A stretch of DNA of 15,603 bases from Fidelibacterota bacterium. GTDB lineage: Bacteria > Marinisomatota > Marinisomatia > SCGC-AAA003-L08 > GCA-002719095. The translations under genes and the position numbers were made by a program. The stretch is taken from positions 1-15,603 of the forward strand of contig PAHI01000065.1 of NCBI GenBank assembly GCA_002705575.1, given 5' to 3'. Below the pieces are notes generated by a model, which was not told the DNA's origin, did not search any database, and saw only the letters and a program-made list of their open reading frames with translations. Shown here one piece after another: positions 8,540-15,514 of the stretch (its first letter is position 1; every line of letters begins with the position of its first letter).

Positions 8540-11500
8540 TTAACCCAATATTACATTCAAACCCAAACCTTCGAGCTCCTTAACAAGAACATTAAAAGAT
8601 TCAGGAATGTTAGCTTCTGGAGGATTCTCTCCTCTAACCAATGCATTATACAACTCAGTTCTACCATGAACATCATCTGACTTAACTGTTAATATTTCTT
8701 GAAGAGTATGCGCTGCGCCATAAGCCTCTAACGCCCAAACTTCCATTTCTCCAAACCTTTGACCTCCCGACTGTGCTTTTCCGCCTAAAGGTTGCTGAGT
8801 AATAAGGGAATATGGGCCCGTTGACCTAGAATGCATCTTATCATCAATAAGATGAGACAGTTTTAACATATAAGAAGTTCCTACAACAACTGGATTATCT
8901 ATTTTCTCACCTGTTTTGCCATCATACAAGTAGACCTTGCCAGACCTAGGTATTCCAGCTTTTTTCATTTCTGCAACAACATCATCATGAGAAGCACCAT
9001 CAAAAACAGGAGTTGAATAATGCTTACGAAGCTTACTTCCTGCCCAGCCTAACATAGTTTCATAAAGCTGACCTAAATTCATTCTTGATGGAACACCCAA
9101 TGGATTAAGAATAATGTCTACAGCTTCTCCGTTATCCATAAAAGGCATATCTTCCTCAGGAACGATAATTGAAACTATACCTTTATTACCATGCCTTCCT
9201 GCCATCTTATCACCTATAGAAACCTTTCTTTTTTGAGCAATATAAACTTTAGCCAACTTCATAACACCTTGCTGTAAATCATCTCCCACCCTAAGCTTAA
9301 ATATCCTTTTCTCGAGACCTTCTTCAATCTGCTTGAGATTTCTTCTGTAATTTTTCCATATCCTTAAAATACTTTGCCACTTTAAAGGAGATTCAACCCA
9401 TGGAGACTTAAGGGAAATTTCTTCAAAATCTAATTTACTAATTCTTTGCTTATTCAATAATGTTTTAGCCTTAACTAAAGTTTTATTTGTTGAAGAACAT
9501 CTAATTCCACCACAGAGCTCATCTATTAACTGCTGCTTCAAAAGTTCATCTCTTTTAGAAATAAGCTCAAAACGTTCTTGCCTAGCTTCTTTTTGAAGAT
9601 CTCTTATAATTTTCTTTTCCTCAGACCTTAACGCTAAACTTTTTCTTTGAAACAACTGATTCTCAACAATTACACCATTAACTCCCGCATTACACCTTTT
9701 AGACGCATCCTTAACATCACCTGCTTTTTCTCCAAAAATTGCTCTTAAAAGCTTCTCTTCTGCAGTCGGGTCAGTCTCTCCTTTGGGAGTCACTTTACCT
9801 ACAAGAATATCTCCTGATTTAACAATCGCTCCAACCCTAACTATACCTCTATCGTCCAAATTTTTAGTAGCTTCATCGCTAACATTAGGGATTTCAGGGG
9901 TAAGCTCTTCTTCACCTCTTTTTGTATCTCTTATTTCAACTTCAGACTCTTTTATGTGTATAGATGTTAAAATATCTTCTTTTACCAACCTTTCATTGAT
10001 TATAATCGCATCTTCAAAGTTGTATCCCCTCCAGGGCATATAAGCAACTTTTAAATTTCTACCTAAGGACAACTCTCCATTAAATGTAGAATGACCATCT
10101 GCTAGAAGAGAACCTTTCTTAACTTTATCTCCTACATTAACAGTAGGTCTTTGATTTATACATGTGTTCTGATTTGTTCGTAAAAACTTTCTCAAACTAT
10201 ATTCTTTATACTTTTCTTTAGGCATCAACTCTAATTCTTCAGGCTCTCCTTTTGTTTTTATTGATATTTTATTAGCATCAACATAGTTAACCTCTCCATC
10301 GTGAGTAGAATATAAAGCAGCCCTAGAATCTTTTGCTACAAGAGACTCCATCCCTGTCGCAACTATTGGTGGCTCTGGATTCATTAAAGGCACCGATTGC
10401 CTCATCATATTAGAACCCATTAGAGCTCTATTGGCATCATCATTCTCTAAAAAAGGAATCAAAGCAGCAGAAACACTAACTATCTGAGTAGGAGAAACAT
10501 CCATATAATTTACATTTTGAGCATCCATTACAGGAAAATCATCTCCATTTCTAACCCTAACAAACTTATTGGTAAATTTATTTTTAGATGTAGCTTCACT
10601 AGCTTGAGCAATGTACGATCTATCTTCCTCATCTGGTGACAAAAAATAAACATTATCAGTTATGATATGGCTATTTTTATTAGATTCAATCTCTCTATAA
10701 GGAGATTCTATAAAACCCAACTTATTAACTATTGCATGACAAGCCAAAGAATTAATAAGCCCAATATTTGGTCCCTCAGGAGTTTCTATAGGACATAAAC
10801 GACCATAATGAGTGTAATGCACATCGCGAACCTCAAAACCAGCCCTTTCCCTGGAAAGACCACCGGGGCCAAGAGAAGATATTCTTCTTTTATGAGTAAT
10901 TTCTGAAAGAGGGTTGGTCTGATCCATAAACTGAGACAATTGACTTGTACCAAAAAAAGTATTCAAAACAGTTGTAACAACCCTTGAATTAACCAAATCT
11001 TGAGGGGTCAAGCTTTCTGCCTCTCTCTGACTCATCCTTTCTCTTATAGTTCTCTGCATTCGACTCAAAGAAACACTGAATTGGTTTGCAAGCTGCTCTC
11101 CAACCGTACGAACCCTTCTGTTACCAAGATGATCTATATCATCAGCGCCTTTTTCTCCAATACGCATTTTTATAAGATACTTAAAAACCTCTATAAAGTC
11201 TTCCTTGGTCAGAACAGGGTCTTCTATGGGATTATCTAACCCAAATTTCTTATTTATTCTATATCTACCTACAGCACCTAAATCATATTTTTTAGTTGAA
11301 AAAAACATTTTCTCTATAAATTTTGCAGCAATCTCTATATTAGGAGAATCTCCCGTTCTTAAATGTTTATAAAGAAGTATTACAGCCTCTTCAAAGCTTG
11401 AAGTAGGATCTTTTTTCATAGTATTAATTAATAACTCATACGATAAATTGTTTTCAGGATCAACTATACTTATTGATTTAATTTTGTTCTTTTTTAAAAC

Positions 11501-12295
11501 TTTAACACAATCTTCATCAATTAAAGCACCTGATTCAAAAACTACTTCACCAGTATCCTTATCTACAATATCCTCTACCAAAACGTTATTTAATATTTTT
11601 TTGTCAGACACAGCACATACAGAAGTCATACCAAACGCATCAAATATGTCCTTGTCAGTAGATATGCCTATGGCCCTTAATAAAAGAGTTGCAGGAAATT
11701 TTCTCCTTCTATCTATTATTGCATACATGCAATCATATATGTCTGTCGAAAAATCAACCCAAGAACCTCTAAAGGGAATTATTCTTGCAGTATGAATTTT
11801 AGTACCATTAGGATGTACAGATTGATCAAAAAATACCCCTGGAGATCTTTGAAGCTGACTAACAACAATTCTTTCTGCTCCATTAATTATAAAGGTTCCG
11901 CTTTCAGTCATATAAGGAATATTACCAAAAAAAACATCCTGTTCTATACTCTGAACATAATTTGACTTATCATTTTCATCGGTTATATGCAGAACAAATT
12001 TAACTTTTAAAGGAACAGCATAGCTAATTCTTCTCTCTAAACATTCTTTAACACTATACTTAGGAAGCCCTAAATAATAACTTTTATATTCCAATAAATA
12101 ATTTTTATGATTATCCTCAACTGGAAATATGTTTTTAAATACAGCCTCCAATCCCTTGTTTTCCCTTTTTTCTGGCAAAACATCTTCTTGTAAAAAATCT
12201 TCCCATGAATATATTTGCAAAGAAAGAAGGTCTGGAATATCGCTGATATGTTTAGTTTTAGAAAAAGAATGCCTACTAATAGCTGGATTATCCAT
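8540..12295 (-). CDS. rpoB: DNA-directed RNA polymerase subunit beta
   Basis: Beta is the other large catalytic subunit of RNA polymerase. At 1251 aa it is shorter than the E. coli protein (1342) and near Bacteroidota lengths. The N-terminal region (GTFIINGAERIVVSQLQRSPGV near 133-154, and MYAIIDRRRKFPATLLLRAIG at 190-210) resembles FCB-group proteins. The rifampicin pocket at about 451-480 (SQLSQFMDQTNPLSEITHKRR followed by ISSLGPGG) has the sensitive residues Gln455, Asp458, His468 and Ser473, equivalent to E. coli 513, 516, 526 and 531. A charged, helical insertion with EEKKIIRDLQKEARQERFE occurs before the conserved GDKMAGRHGNKG motif, and the C-terminus has SGGQRFGEMEVWALEAYGA. An AGGAGT site six bases upstream (12302-12307) supports the ATG. 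It follows rplL after 50 bp. Confidence 0.98.
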   Translation of the reverse strand: MDNPAISRHSFSKTKHISDIPDLLSLQIYSWEDFLQEDVLPEKRENKGLEAVFKNIFPVEDNHKNYLLEYKSYYLGLPKYSVKECLERRISYAVPLKVKFVLHITDENDKSNYVQSIEQDVFFGNIPYMTESGTFIINGAERIVVSQLQRSPGVFFDQSVHPNGTKIHTARIIPFRGSWVDFSTDIYDCMYAIIDRRRKFPATLLLRAIGISTDKDIFDAFGMTSVCAVSDKKILNNVLVEDIVDKDTGEVVFESGALIDEDCVKVLKKNKIKSISIVDPENNLSYELLINTMKKDPTSSFEEAVILLYKHLRTGDSPNIEIAAKFIEKMFFSTKKYDLGAVGRYRINKKFGLDNPIEDPVLTKEDFIEVFKYLIKMRIGEKGADDIDHLGNRRVRTVGEQLANQFSVSLSRMQRTIRERMSQREAESLTPQDLVNSRVVTTVLNTFFGTSQLSQFMDQTNPLSEITHKRRISSLGPGGLSRERAGFEVRDVHYTHYGRLCPIETPEGPNIGLINSLACHAIVNKLGFIESPYREIESNKNSHIITDNVYFLSPDEEDRSYIAQASEATSKNKFTNKFVRVRNGDDFPVMDAQNVNYMDVSPTQIVSVSAALIPFLENDDANRALMGSNMMRQSVPLMNPEPPIVATGMESLVAKDSRAALYSTHDGEVNYVDANKISIKTKGEPEELELMPKEKYKEYSLRKFLRTNQNTCINQRPTVNVGDKVKKGSLLADGHSTFNGELSLGRNLKVAYMPWRGYNFEDAIIINERLVKEDILTSIHIKESEVEIRDTKRGEEELTPEIPNVSDEATKNLDDRGIVRVGAIVKSGDILVGKVTPKGETDPTAEEKLLRAIFGEKAGDVKDASKRCNAGVNGVIVENQLFQRKSLALRSEEKKIIRDLQKEARQERFELISKRDELLKQQLIDELCGGIRCSSTNKTLVKAKTLLNKQRISKLDFEEISLKSPWVESPLKWQSILRIWKNYRRNLKQIEEGLEKRIFKLRVGDDLQQGVMKLAKVYIAQKRKVSIGDKMAGRHGNKGIVSIIVPEEDMPFMDNGEAVDIILNPLGVPSRMNLGQLYETMLGWAGSKLRKHYSTPVFDGASHDDVVAEMKKAGIPRSGKVYLYDGKTGEKIDNPVVVGTSYMLKLSHLIDDKMHSRSTGPYSLITQQPLGGKAQSGGQRFGEMEVWALEAYGAAHTLQEILTVKSDDVHGRTELYNALVRGENPPEANIPESFNVLVKELEGLGLNVILG

Positions 12296-12301
12296 CTAAA
12301 T

Positions 12302-12307
12302 ACTCCT
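12302..12307 (-). promoter_or_regulatory. Shine-Dalgarno site of rpoB
   Basis: AGGAGT on the minus strand, six bases before the rpoB ATG. It lies in the 50-bp gap between rplL and rpoB. In E. coli the corresponding gap is larger and holds an attenuator and an RNase III site. I see no convincing hairpin in this shorter gap. Confidence 0.65.
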
Positions 12308-12345
12308 AATTTAATTTTATATAACTATGAATGTCTTTGAATCTT

Positions 12346-12726
12346 CTATTTAAGCGTTACAGATCCGCCAGCTTCTTCAAGTTTTTTCTTGATTTCTTCA
12401 GCCTCTTCTTTAGCAACAGCTTCTCTAATAACGGATGGCGCAGAATCAGCTAAATCCTTAGCCTCTTTCAAGCCTAAAGAGGTTATTTCTCTTATAGCTT
12501 TTATGACATTAATTTTCTTATCACCTGAAGAAGTTAATTCAATATCAAATTCACTTTTTTCTTCAGCAGCAGCTTCTCCACCTGCAGCTGGAGCAGCTGC
12601 AACAGCAACTGGAGCTGCAGCAGAAACGCCAAACTTATCTTCAATCTCTGAAATAAGCTCTGAAATCTCAAGCATATTTGAACTTTCTAAATACTTTAAA
12701 ACATCTTCTCTTTTTATATTAGCCAT
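12346..12726 (-). CDS. rplL: 50S ribosomal protein L7/L12
   Basis: L7/L12 is the multi-copy stalk protein that recruits and activates the translational GTPases EF-Tu, EF-G, IF2 and RF3. The 126-aa product has the three expected parts: an N-terminal dimerisation domain (about 1-35), an alanine-rich flexible hinge (about 36-57, [20 protein letters not shown]), and a C-terminal factor-binding domain (about 58-126) with [21 protein letters not shown] and the [10 protein letters not shown] end. The ATG is preceded by AAGGAG at 12736-12741. It lies 16 bp after rplJ, whose product anchors the L7/L12 dimers, and 50 bp before rpoB. The alanine-rich hinge explains the locally higher GC and the long open frame on the opposite strand, which is not a gene. 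Confidence 0.98.
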   Translation of the reverse strand: MANIKREDVLKYLESSNMLEISELISEIEDKFGVSAAAPVAVAAAPAAGGEAAAEEKSEFDIELTSSGDKKINVIKAIREITSLGLKEAKDLADSAPSVIREAVAKEEAEEIKKKLEEAGGSVTLK

Positions 12727-12742
12727 TTTTAATTACTCCTTT

Positions 12743-13252
12743 CTACTTTTTGATAGCTCTTAGTGTAAACACCAATTTAGACATTGAGCCGTTTAATGTT
12801 GATACCAATTTAGACATAGGGCTGTTGAAGCCACAAACAAGCTTAGTTAATAACTCCTCTTTTGATGGAAGAGAAGCAAGTTGCTTATACTTATCTGCAC
12901 CATAAAGCTCCCCGTCAAAATAAACACCAGTTATCTCCAAACTATCCTTATACTCATTTAAAAAACCTTTAATTACCCTTGCTGGAGCTACAGGATCTTC
13001 AGAATAGGCTATACCTACCTGACCTACCAAAAGATCATCAAATTTATCACCCAATCCTGCATTTTTAGCAGCAATTTTAGTCAATGTATTTTTTGTAACA
13101 CTAAAAGAAACTGACTCTTCAAAACACATTTTCCTAAACTTTGTAATCTCAGGCACACTTAATCCTGTATATCGGGTAAAGTAAACACCCTGTGAAGCAT
13201 TAAATCTTTCTTCAATAGTGCTAACAATATCAACCTTCTTTTGATTCGCCAT
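12743..13252 (-). CDS. rplJ: 50S ribosomal protein L10
   Basis: L10 forms the base of the ribosomal stalk, binding 23S rRNA through its N-terminal domain and L7/L12 dimers through its C-terminal helix. The 169-aa length is normal. Recognisable segments are YTGLSVPEITKFRKMC, the VTKNTLTKIAAKNAG block near 54-68, VAPARVIKGFLNEY, and SLPSKEELLTKLV before the L12-binding helix. The start is supported by GAGGT at 13258-13262, five bases upstream, partly overlapping the rplA stop codon. In E. coli L10 with L7/L12 represses its own leader RNA. Here only nine bases separate rplA and rplJ, so no separate leader of that type can fit in the gap. Confidence 0.97.
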   Translation of the reverse strand: MANQKKVDIVSTIEERFNASQGVYFTRYTGLSVPEITKFRKMCFEESVSFSVTKNTLTKIAAKNAGLGDKFDDLLVGQVGIAYSEDPVAPARVIKGFLNEYKDSLEITGVYFDGELYGADKYKQLASLPSKEELLTKLVCGFNSPMSKLVSTLNGSMSKLVFTLRAIKK

Positions 13253-13261
13253 TTATACCTC

Positions 13262-13948
13262 TTACCTTAACTTAAAACAATTTTTATCTATTTTAACGCC
13301 TGGCCCCATACTTGAAGAAATAGTTACTTTTTTAATGTAAACTCCTTTTAAAGAGTCTGGCCTAGCCTTTAAAACAGCACTCATAAGAGCCTCAAGATTT
13401 CCGCTGATTTTTTCTTTACCGAATGAAACTTTTCCTACACCAGAATGAATAATCCCATATTTATCAACCCTATATTCAATTTTACCAGACTTCTGCTCTT
13501 TTACAGCCTTGTCCACATCACTAGTAACAGTCCCTGACTTAGGATTAGGCATCAATTTTTTAGGGCCCAAAACCTTTCCATGTCTGCCAAGAGATGGCAT
13601 CATATCAGGAGTTGAGATTATAACATCTACATCAGCCCATCCTGCCTTTATCTTATCAAGATACTCATCAGAACCTGCAAAATCTGCACCCGCATCCAAA
13701 GCAACCTTAACATTATCTCCCTGAGTAACAACAAGAACCCTAACATCTTTTCCTGTACCATTAGGTAAAATAACGGTCCCTCTAATCGCCTGATCCGCAT
13801 GCCTAGGATCGACACCTAAGTTTATAGCCACATCAATTGTCTGGTCAAAATTAGGATGATTGCAAGACATCAATAAATCTAAAGCATCTTCCAAAGAATA
13901 AAGTTTGTCTTTGTCAATTTTTTTTATATTTTCTTTAACTCTTTTCAT
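13262..13948 (-). CDS. rplA: 50S ribosomal protein L1
   Basis: L1 forms the mobile stalk near the ribosomal E site and helps release deacylated tRNA; in several bacteria it also represses the L11 operon by binding mRNA. The 228-aa product has the normal length and the signature GRHGKVLGPKKLMPNPKSGT (121-140), with earlier DQTIDVAINLGVDPRHADQ and the C-terminal VTISSSMGPGVKID. It follows rplK after six bases and precedes rplJ by nine. No Shine-Dalgarno is obvious before its ATG (the upstream bases are A and T), which fits translation coupled to rplK. No L1-binding leader can be recognised upstream of rplK, since that gap is only four bases. Confidence 0.98.
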   Translation of the reverse strand: MKRVKENIKKIDKDKLYSLEDALDLLMSCNHPNFDQTIDVAINLGVDPRHADQAIRGTVILPNGTGKDVRVLVVTQGDNVKVALDAGADFAGSDEYLDKIKAGWADVDVIISTPDMMPSLGRHGKVLGPKKLMPNPKSGTVTSDVDKAVKEQKSGKIEYRVDKYGIIHSGVGKVSFGKEKISGNLEALMSAVLKARPDSLKGVYIKKVTISSSMGPGVKIDKNCFKLR

Positions 13949-13954
13949 AATAAT

Positions 13955-14380
13955 TTATTTTTTTATATTTACCCCCATACTTCTAGCTGTCCCCGAAACC
14001 ATTTTCATCGCAGAGTCTATATTATTGGCATTTAAATCCGGCATTTTTATAGAAGCAATTTCTTTAATTTGAGCAGCCGTTATACTTCCAACCTTATCCT
14101 TATGAGGCTCAGAAGAACCTTTTTTCAAGCCCGTTACCTCTAATATAAGACTAGAGACAGGAGGTGTTTTAGTAATAAATGTAAAGGACCTGTCTGCATA
14201 AACTGTTATTTCAACAGGAATAAGCTTTCCAGTCTGATCTTGAGTTTGAGCATTAAAAGCTTTGCAGAATTCCATAATGTTAACCCCATGCTGACCTAAA
14301 GCAGGACCTACAGGAGGAGCAGGATTTGCCTTACCTGCAGGAATTTGAAGCTTTAAAAATCCTATTATTTTTTTTGCCAT
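13955..14380 (-). CDS. rplK: 50S ribosomal protein L11
   Basis: L11 binds the GTPase-associated region of 23S rRNA at the stalk base and is needed for RelA activation by uncharged tRNA. The 141-aa length is exact for the family. The N-terminal domain shows [20 protein letters not shown] (12-31), whose prolines form part of the thiostrepton-binding surface, then [12 protein letters not shown]. The C-terminal RNA-binding domain contains [20 protein letters not shown] and the ending [11 protein letters not shown]. It starts four bases after the nusG stop; the possible ribosome-binding sequence (GGTGA) lies inside the last codons of nusG, suggesting coupled translation. Confidence 0.98.
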   Translation of the reverse strand: MAKKIIGFLKLQIPAGKANPAPPVGPALGQHGVNIMEFCKAFNAQTQDQTGKLIPVEITVYADRSFTFITKTPPVSSLILEVTGLKKGSSEPHKDKVGSITAAQIKEIASIKMPDLNANNIDSAMKMVSGTARSMGVNIKK

Positions 14381-14384
14381 ATAT

Positions 14385-15053
14385 TTATTTCACCATTTCT
14401 AATTGAAAAAAATCTAATTCTACAGGAGTAGGTCTACCAAAAATAGATATTATAACTCTTACTTTCTGCTTATCTTTATTGACCTCTTCAACCACACCAT
14501 TAAAGTCAATAAAAGGTCCCGATATAACCTTAACATGGTCATCTTTTTTAAAGGGCACTTCCGCAGAAGAATCAACTAATCCTTCTTTTCTCTTAACCTC
14601 TCCAAAAATTCTCTTAACTTCTTTTTCCCTTAATGGCGCAGGAGTCACGCCTTTAGGGCCAACAAAACTCATAACGGATGCTGAGTTTTCAATGAAATAC
14701 TTGATTTCATTATCCATATGCATATTAATTAAAATATAACCTGGGAAAAACATTCTTTCTTTTATTTTCTTTTTATCATTTTTTATAACAACTATTTTTT
14801 CAAAAGGAACGAAAATTTCAGTAATTTTTGGCTTTAAATGTTCGCTAAATTCTAACTCTTTCAATATATTTTCCTTTACAAATTTCTCTTTACCAGAAAC
14901 AACTCTTAAAGTATACCAATTTGAAAAATCTTCAATATCGGGAACGCTACTAGCTTCAACCTTATTGTCCAAAGAAGCATCTGAAGAATGCAAAGCCGAA
15001 TTATTCAAGTTATCATCCTCTACACCTAAATTATTTTCACTAAAAACTAACAT
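14385..15053 (-). CDS. nusG: Transcription elongation and antitermination factor NusG
   Basis: NusG binds the polymerase clamp, reduces pausing, and couples transcription to Rho or to the ribosome through S10. The core is clear. The NGN domain begins at [18 protein letters not shown] (46-63) and includes [12 protein letters not shown] (102-113) and the [12 protein letters not shown] segment. The KOW domain follows at about 168-220 with [20 protein letters not shown]. The 222-aa length exceeds the usual 175-185 because of a polar, acidic N-terminal extension of roughly 40 residues rich in Asp, Glu, Ser and Asn. There is no internal ATG before the NGN domain; in-frame TTG codons occur at residues 16 and 21 but without a visible Shine-Dalgarno. 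The chosen ATG has a TAAGAGGT-like sequence about 15 bases upstream, an overly long spacing, so the start is less certain than the gene. Confidence 0.95.
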   Translation of the reverse strand: MLVFSENNLGVEDDNLNNSALHSSDASLDNKVEASSVPDIEDFSNWYTLRVVSGKEKFVKENILKELEFSEHLKPKITEIFVPFEKIVVIKNDKKKIKERMFFPGYILINMHMDNEIKYFIENSASVMSFVGPKGVTPAPLREKEVKRIFGEVKRKEGLVDSSAEVPFKKDDHVKVISGPFIDFNGVVEEVNKDKQKVRVIISIFGRPTPVELDFFQLEMVK

Positions 15054-15056
15054 GAT

Positions 15057-15239
15057 TTAAAATATTTGACCTCTTATGGCTGGTATAACTAAATCGACAA
15101 CAAAAAGAAACAAAATAACTACAATAGAAAATGCCAAGACCACAATAGTAGAACCTCTAAGCTCTTGACTATTCAACCATGAAACTTTATTCATTTCTTT
15201 TTTAATTTCAAAAAAATATTTTGCAATTTTACTAAACAT
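15057..15239 (-). CDS. secE: Preprotein translocase subunit SecE
   Basis: SecE clamps the two halves of SecY in the inner-membrane protein-export channel. The 60-aa product is the short, single-span form found in most bacteria outside the E. coli group. An amphipathic N-terminal helix (MFSKIAKYFFEIKKEMNKVSW, with the conserved Lys-Val-Ser-Trp at 18-21) precedes one hydrophobic segment at about 31-52, and it ends in IPAIRGQIF. It lies directly upstream of nusG with a three-base gap, the near-universal secE-nusG pair, and 23 bp after tRNA-Trp, in the normal order of beta clusters. Confidence 0.95.
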   Translation of the reverse strand: MFSKIAKYFFEIKKEMNKVSWLNSQELRGSTIVVLAFSIVVILFLFVVDLVIPAIRGQIF

Positions 15240-15262
15240 AAAAATAACCTCTTAAGCTAACG

Positions 15263-15335
15263 CAGGTGAGGAAGGACTCGAACCCTCAACTTCCGGCTTT
15301 GGAGGCCGGCGCTCTACCAGTTGAACTACTCACCT
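15263..15335 (-). tRNA. trnW: tRNA-Trp (anticodon CCA)
   Basis: A complete 73-nt cloverleaf folds on the minus strand. The acceptor stem AGGTGAG/CTCACCT has seven Watson-Crick pairs. The D arm is GTTC/GAGC with loop AACTGGTA. The anticodon stem CCGGC/GCCGG encloses loop CTCCAAA, placing anticodon CCA at 15300-15302. The variable loop is AAGTT, and the T arm is GAGGG/CCTTC around TTCGAGT. The discriminator base is G, as expected for bacterial tRNA-Trp, and the 3' CCA is not encoded. It sits between rpmG (7 bp upstream) and secE (23 bp downstream), so it is probably excised from the polycistronic transcript. A trnW next to secE is a known arrangement in many bacteria. Confidence 0.97.
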
Positions 15336-15342
15336 ATATAAT

Positions 15343-15507
15343 TTACTTAGTCTCTTTAAAAAGAACATGCTTCCTGATAACTGGATCATACTTTTTATAC
15401 TCTAATTTTTCTGGATGCAACCTTTTATTTTTCTTTACAGTATACCTATATCCAGTACCTGCAGTACTTTCAATTCTAACAATATCTCTTTTACTATTTC
15501 CTGCCAT
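15343..15507 (-). CDS. rpmG: 50S ribosomal protein L33
   Basis: L33 is a small large-subunit protein near the E site. Translating the minus strand from the ATG at 15507 gives 54 residues beginning [20 protein letters not shown] and ending [15 protein letters not shown], with the family core [17 protein letters not shown]. It has no cysteine, so it is the zinc-free form, as in E. coli L33. The gene starts four bases after the tuf stop and ends seven bases before tRNA-Trp. The sequence TAAGGAAATG makes the tuf stop overlap its probable ribosome-binding site, suggesting coupled expression. The order tuf-rpmG-trnW-secE-nusG fits many bacterial genomes. Confidence 0.96.
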   Translation of the reverse strand: MAGNSKRDIVRIESTAGTGYRYTVKKNKRLHPEKLEYKKYDPVIRKHVLFKETK

Positions 15508-15514
15508 TTCCTTA
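15508..15514 (-). promoter_or_regulatory. tuf stop overlapping the rpmG ribosome-binding site
   Basis: The minus strand reads TAAGGAA and then the rpmG ATG. The TAA is the tuf stop, and its last bases with the following GGAA form the only Shine-Dalgarno-like sequence for rpmG. Such an overlap usually means translation of rpmG depends on ribosomes finishing tuf. The spacing to the ATG is very short. Confidence 0.5.

Noticed and set aside
12296..12345. Attenuator between rplL and rpoB
   Set aside because: I could not find a GC-containing stem followed by a T tract in these 50 bases; only AT-rich sequence and the rpoB ribosome-binding site are visible.
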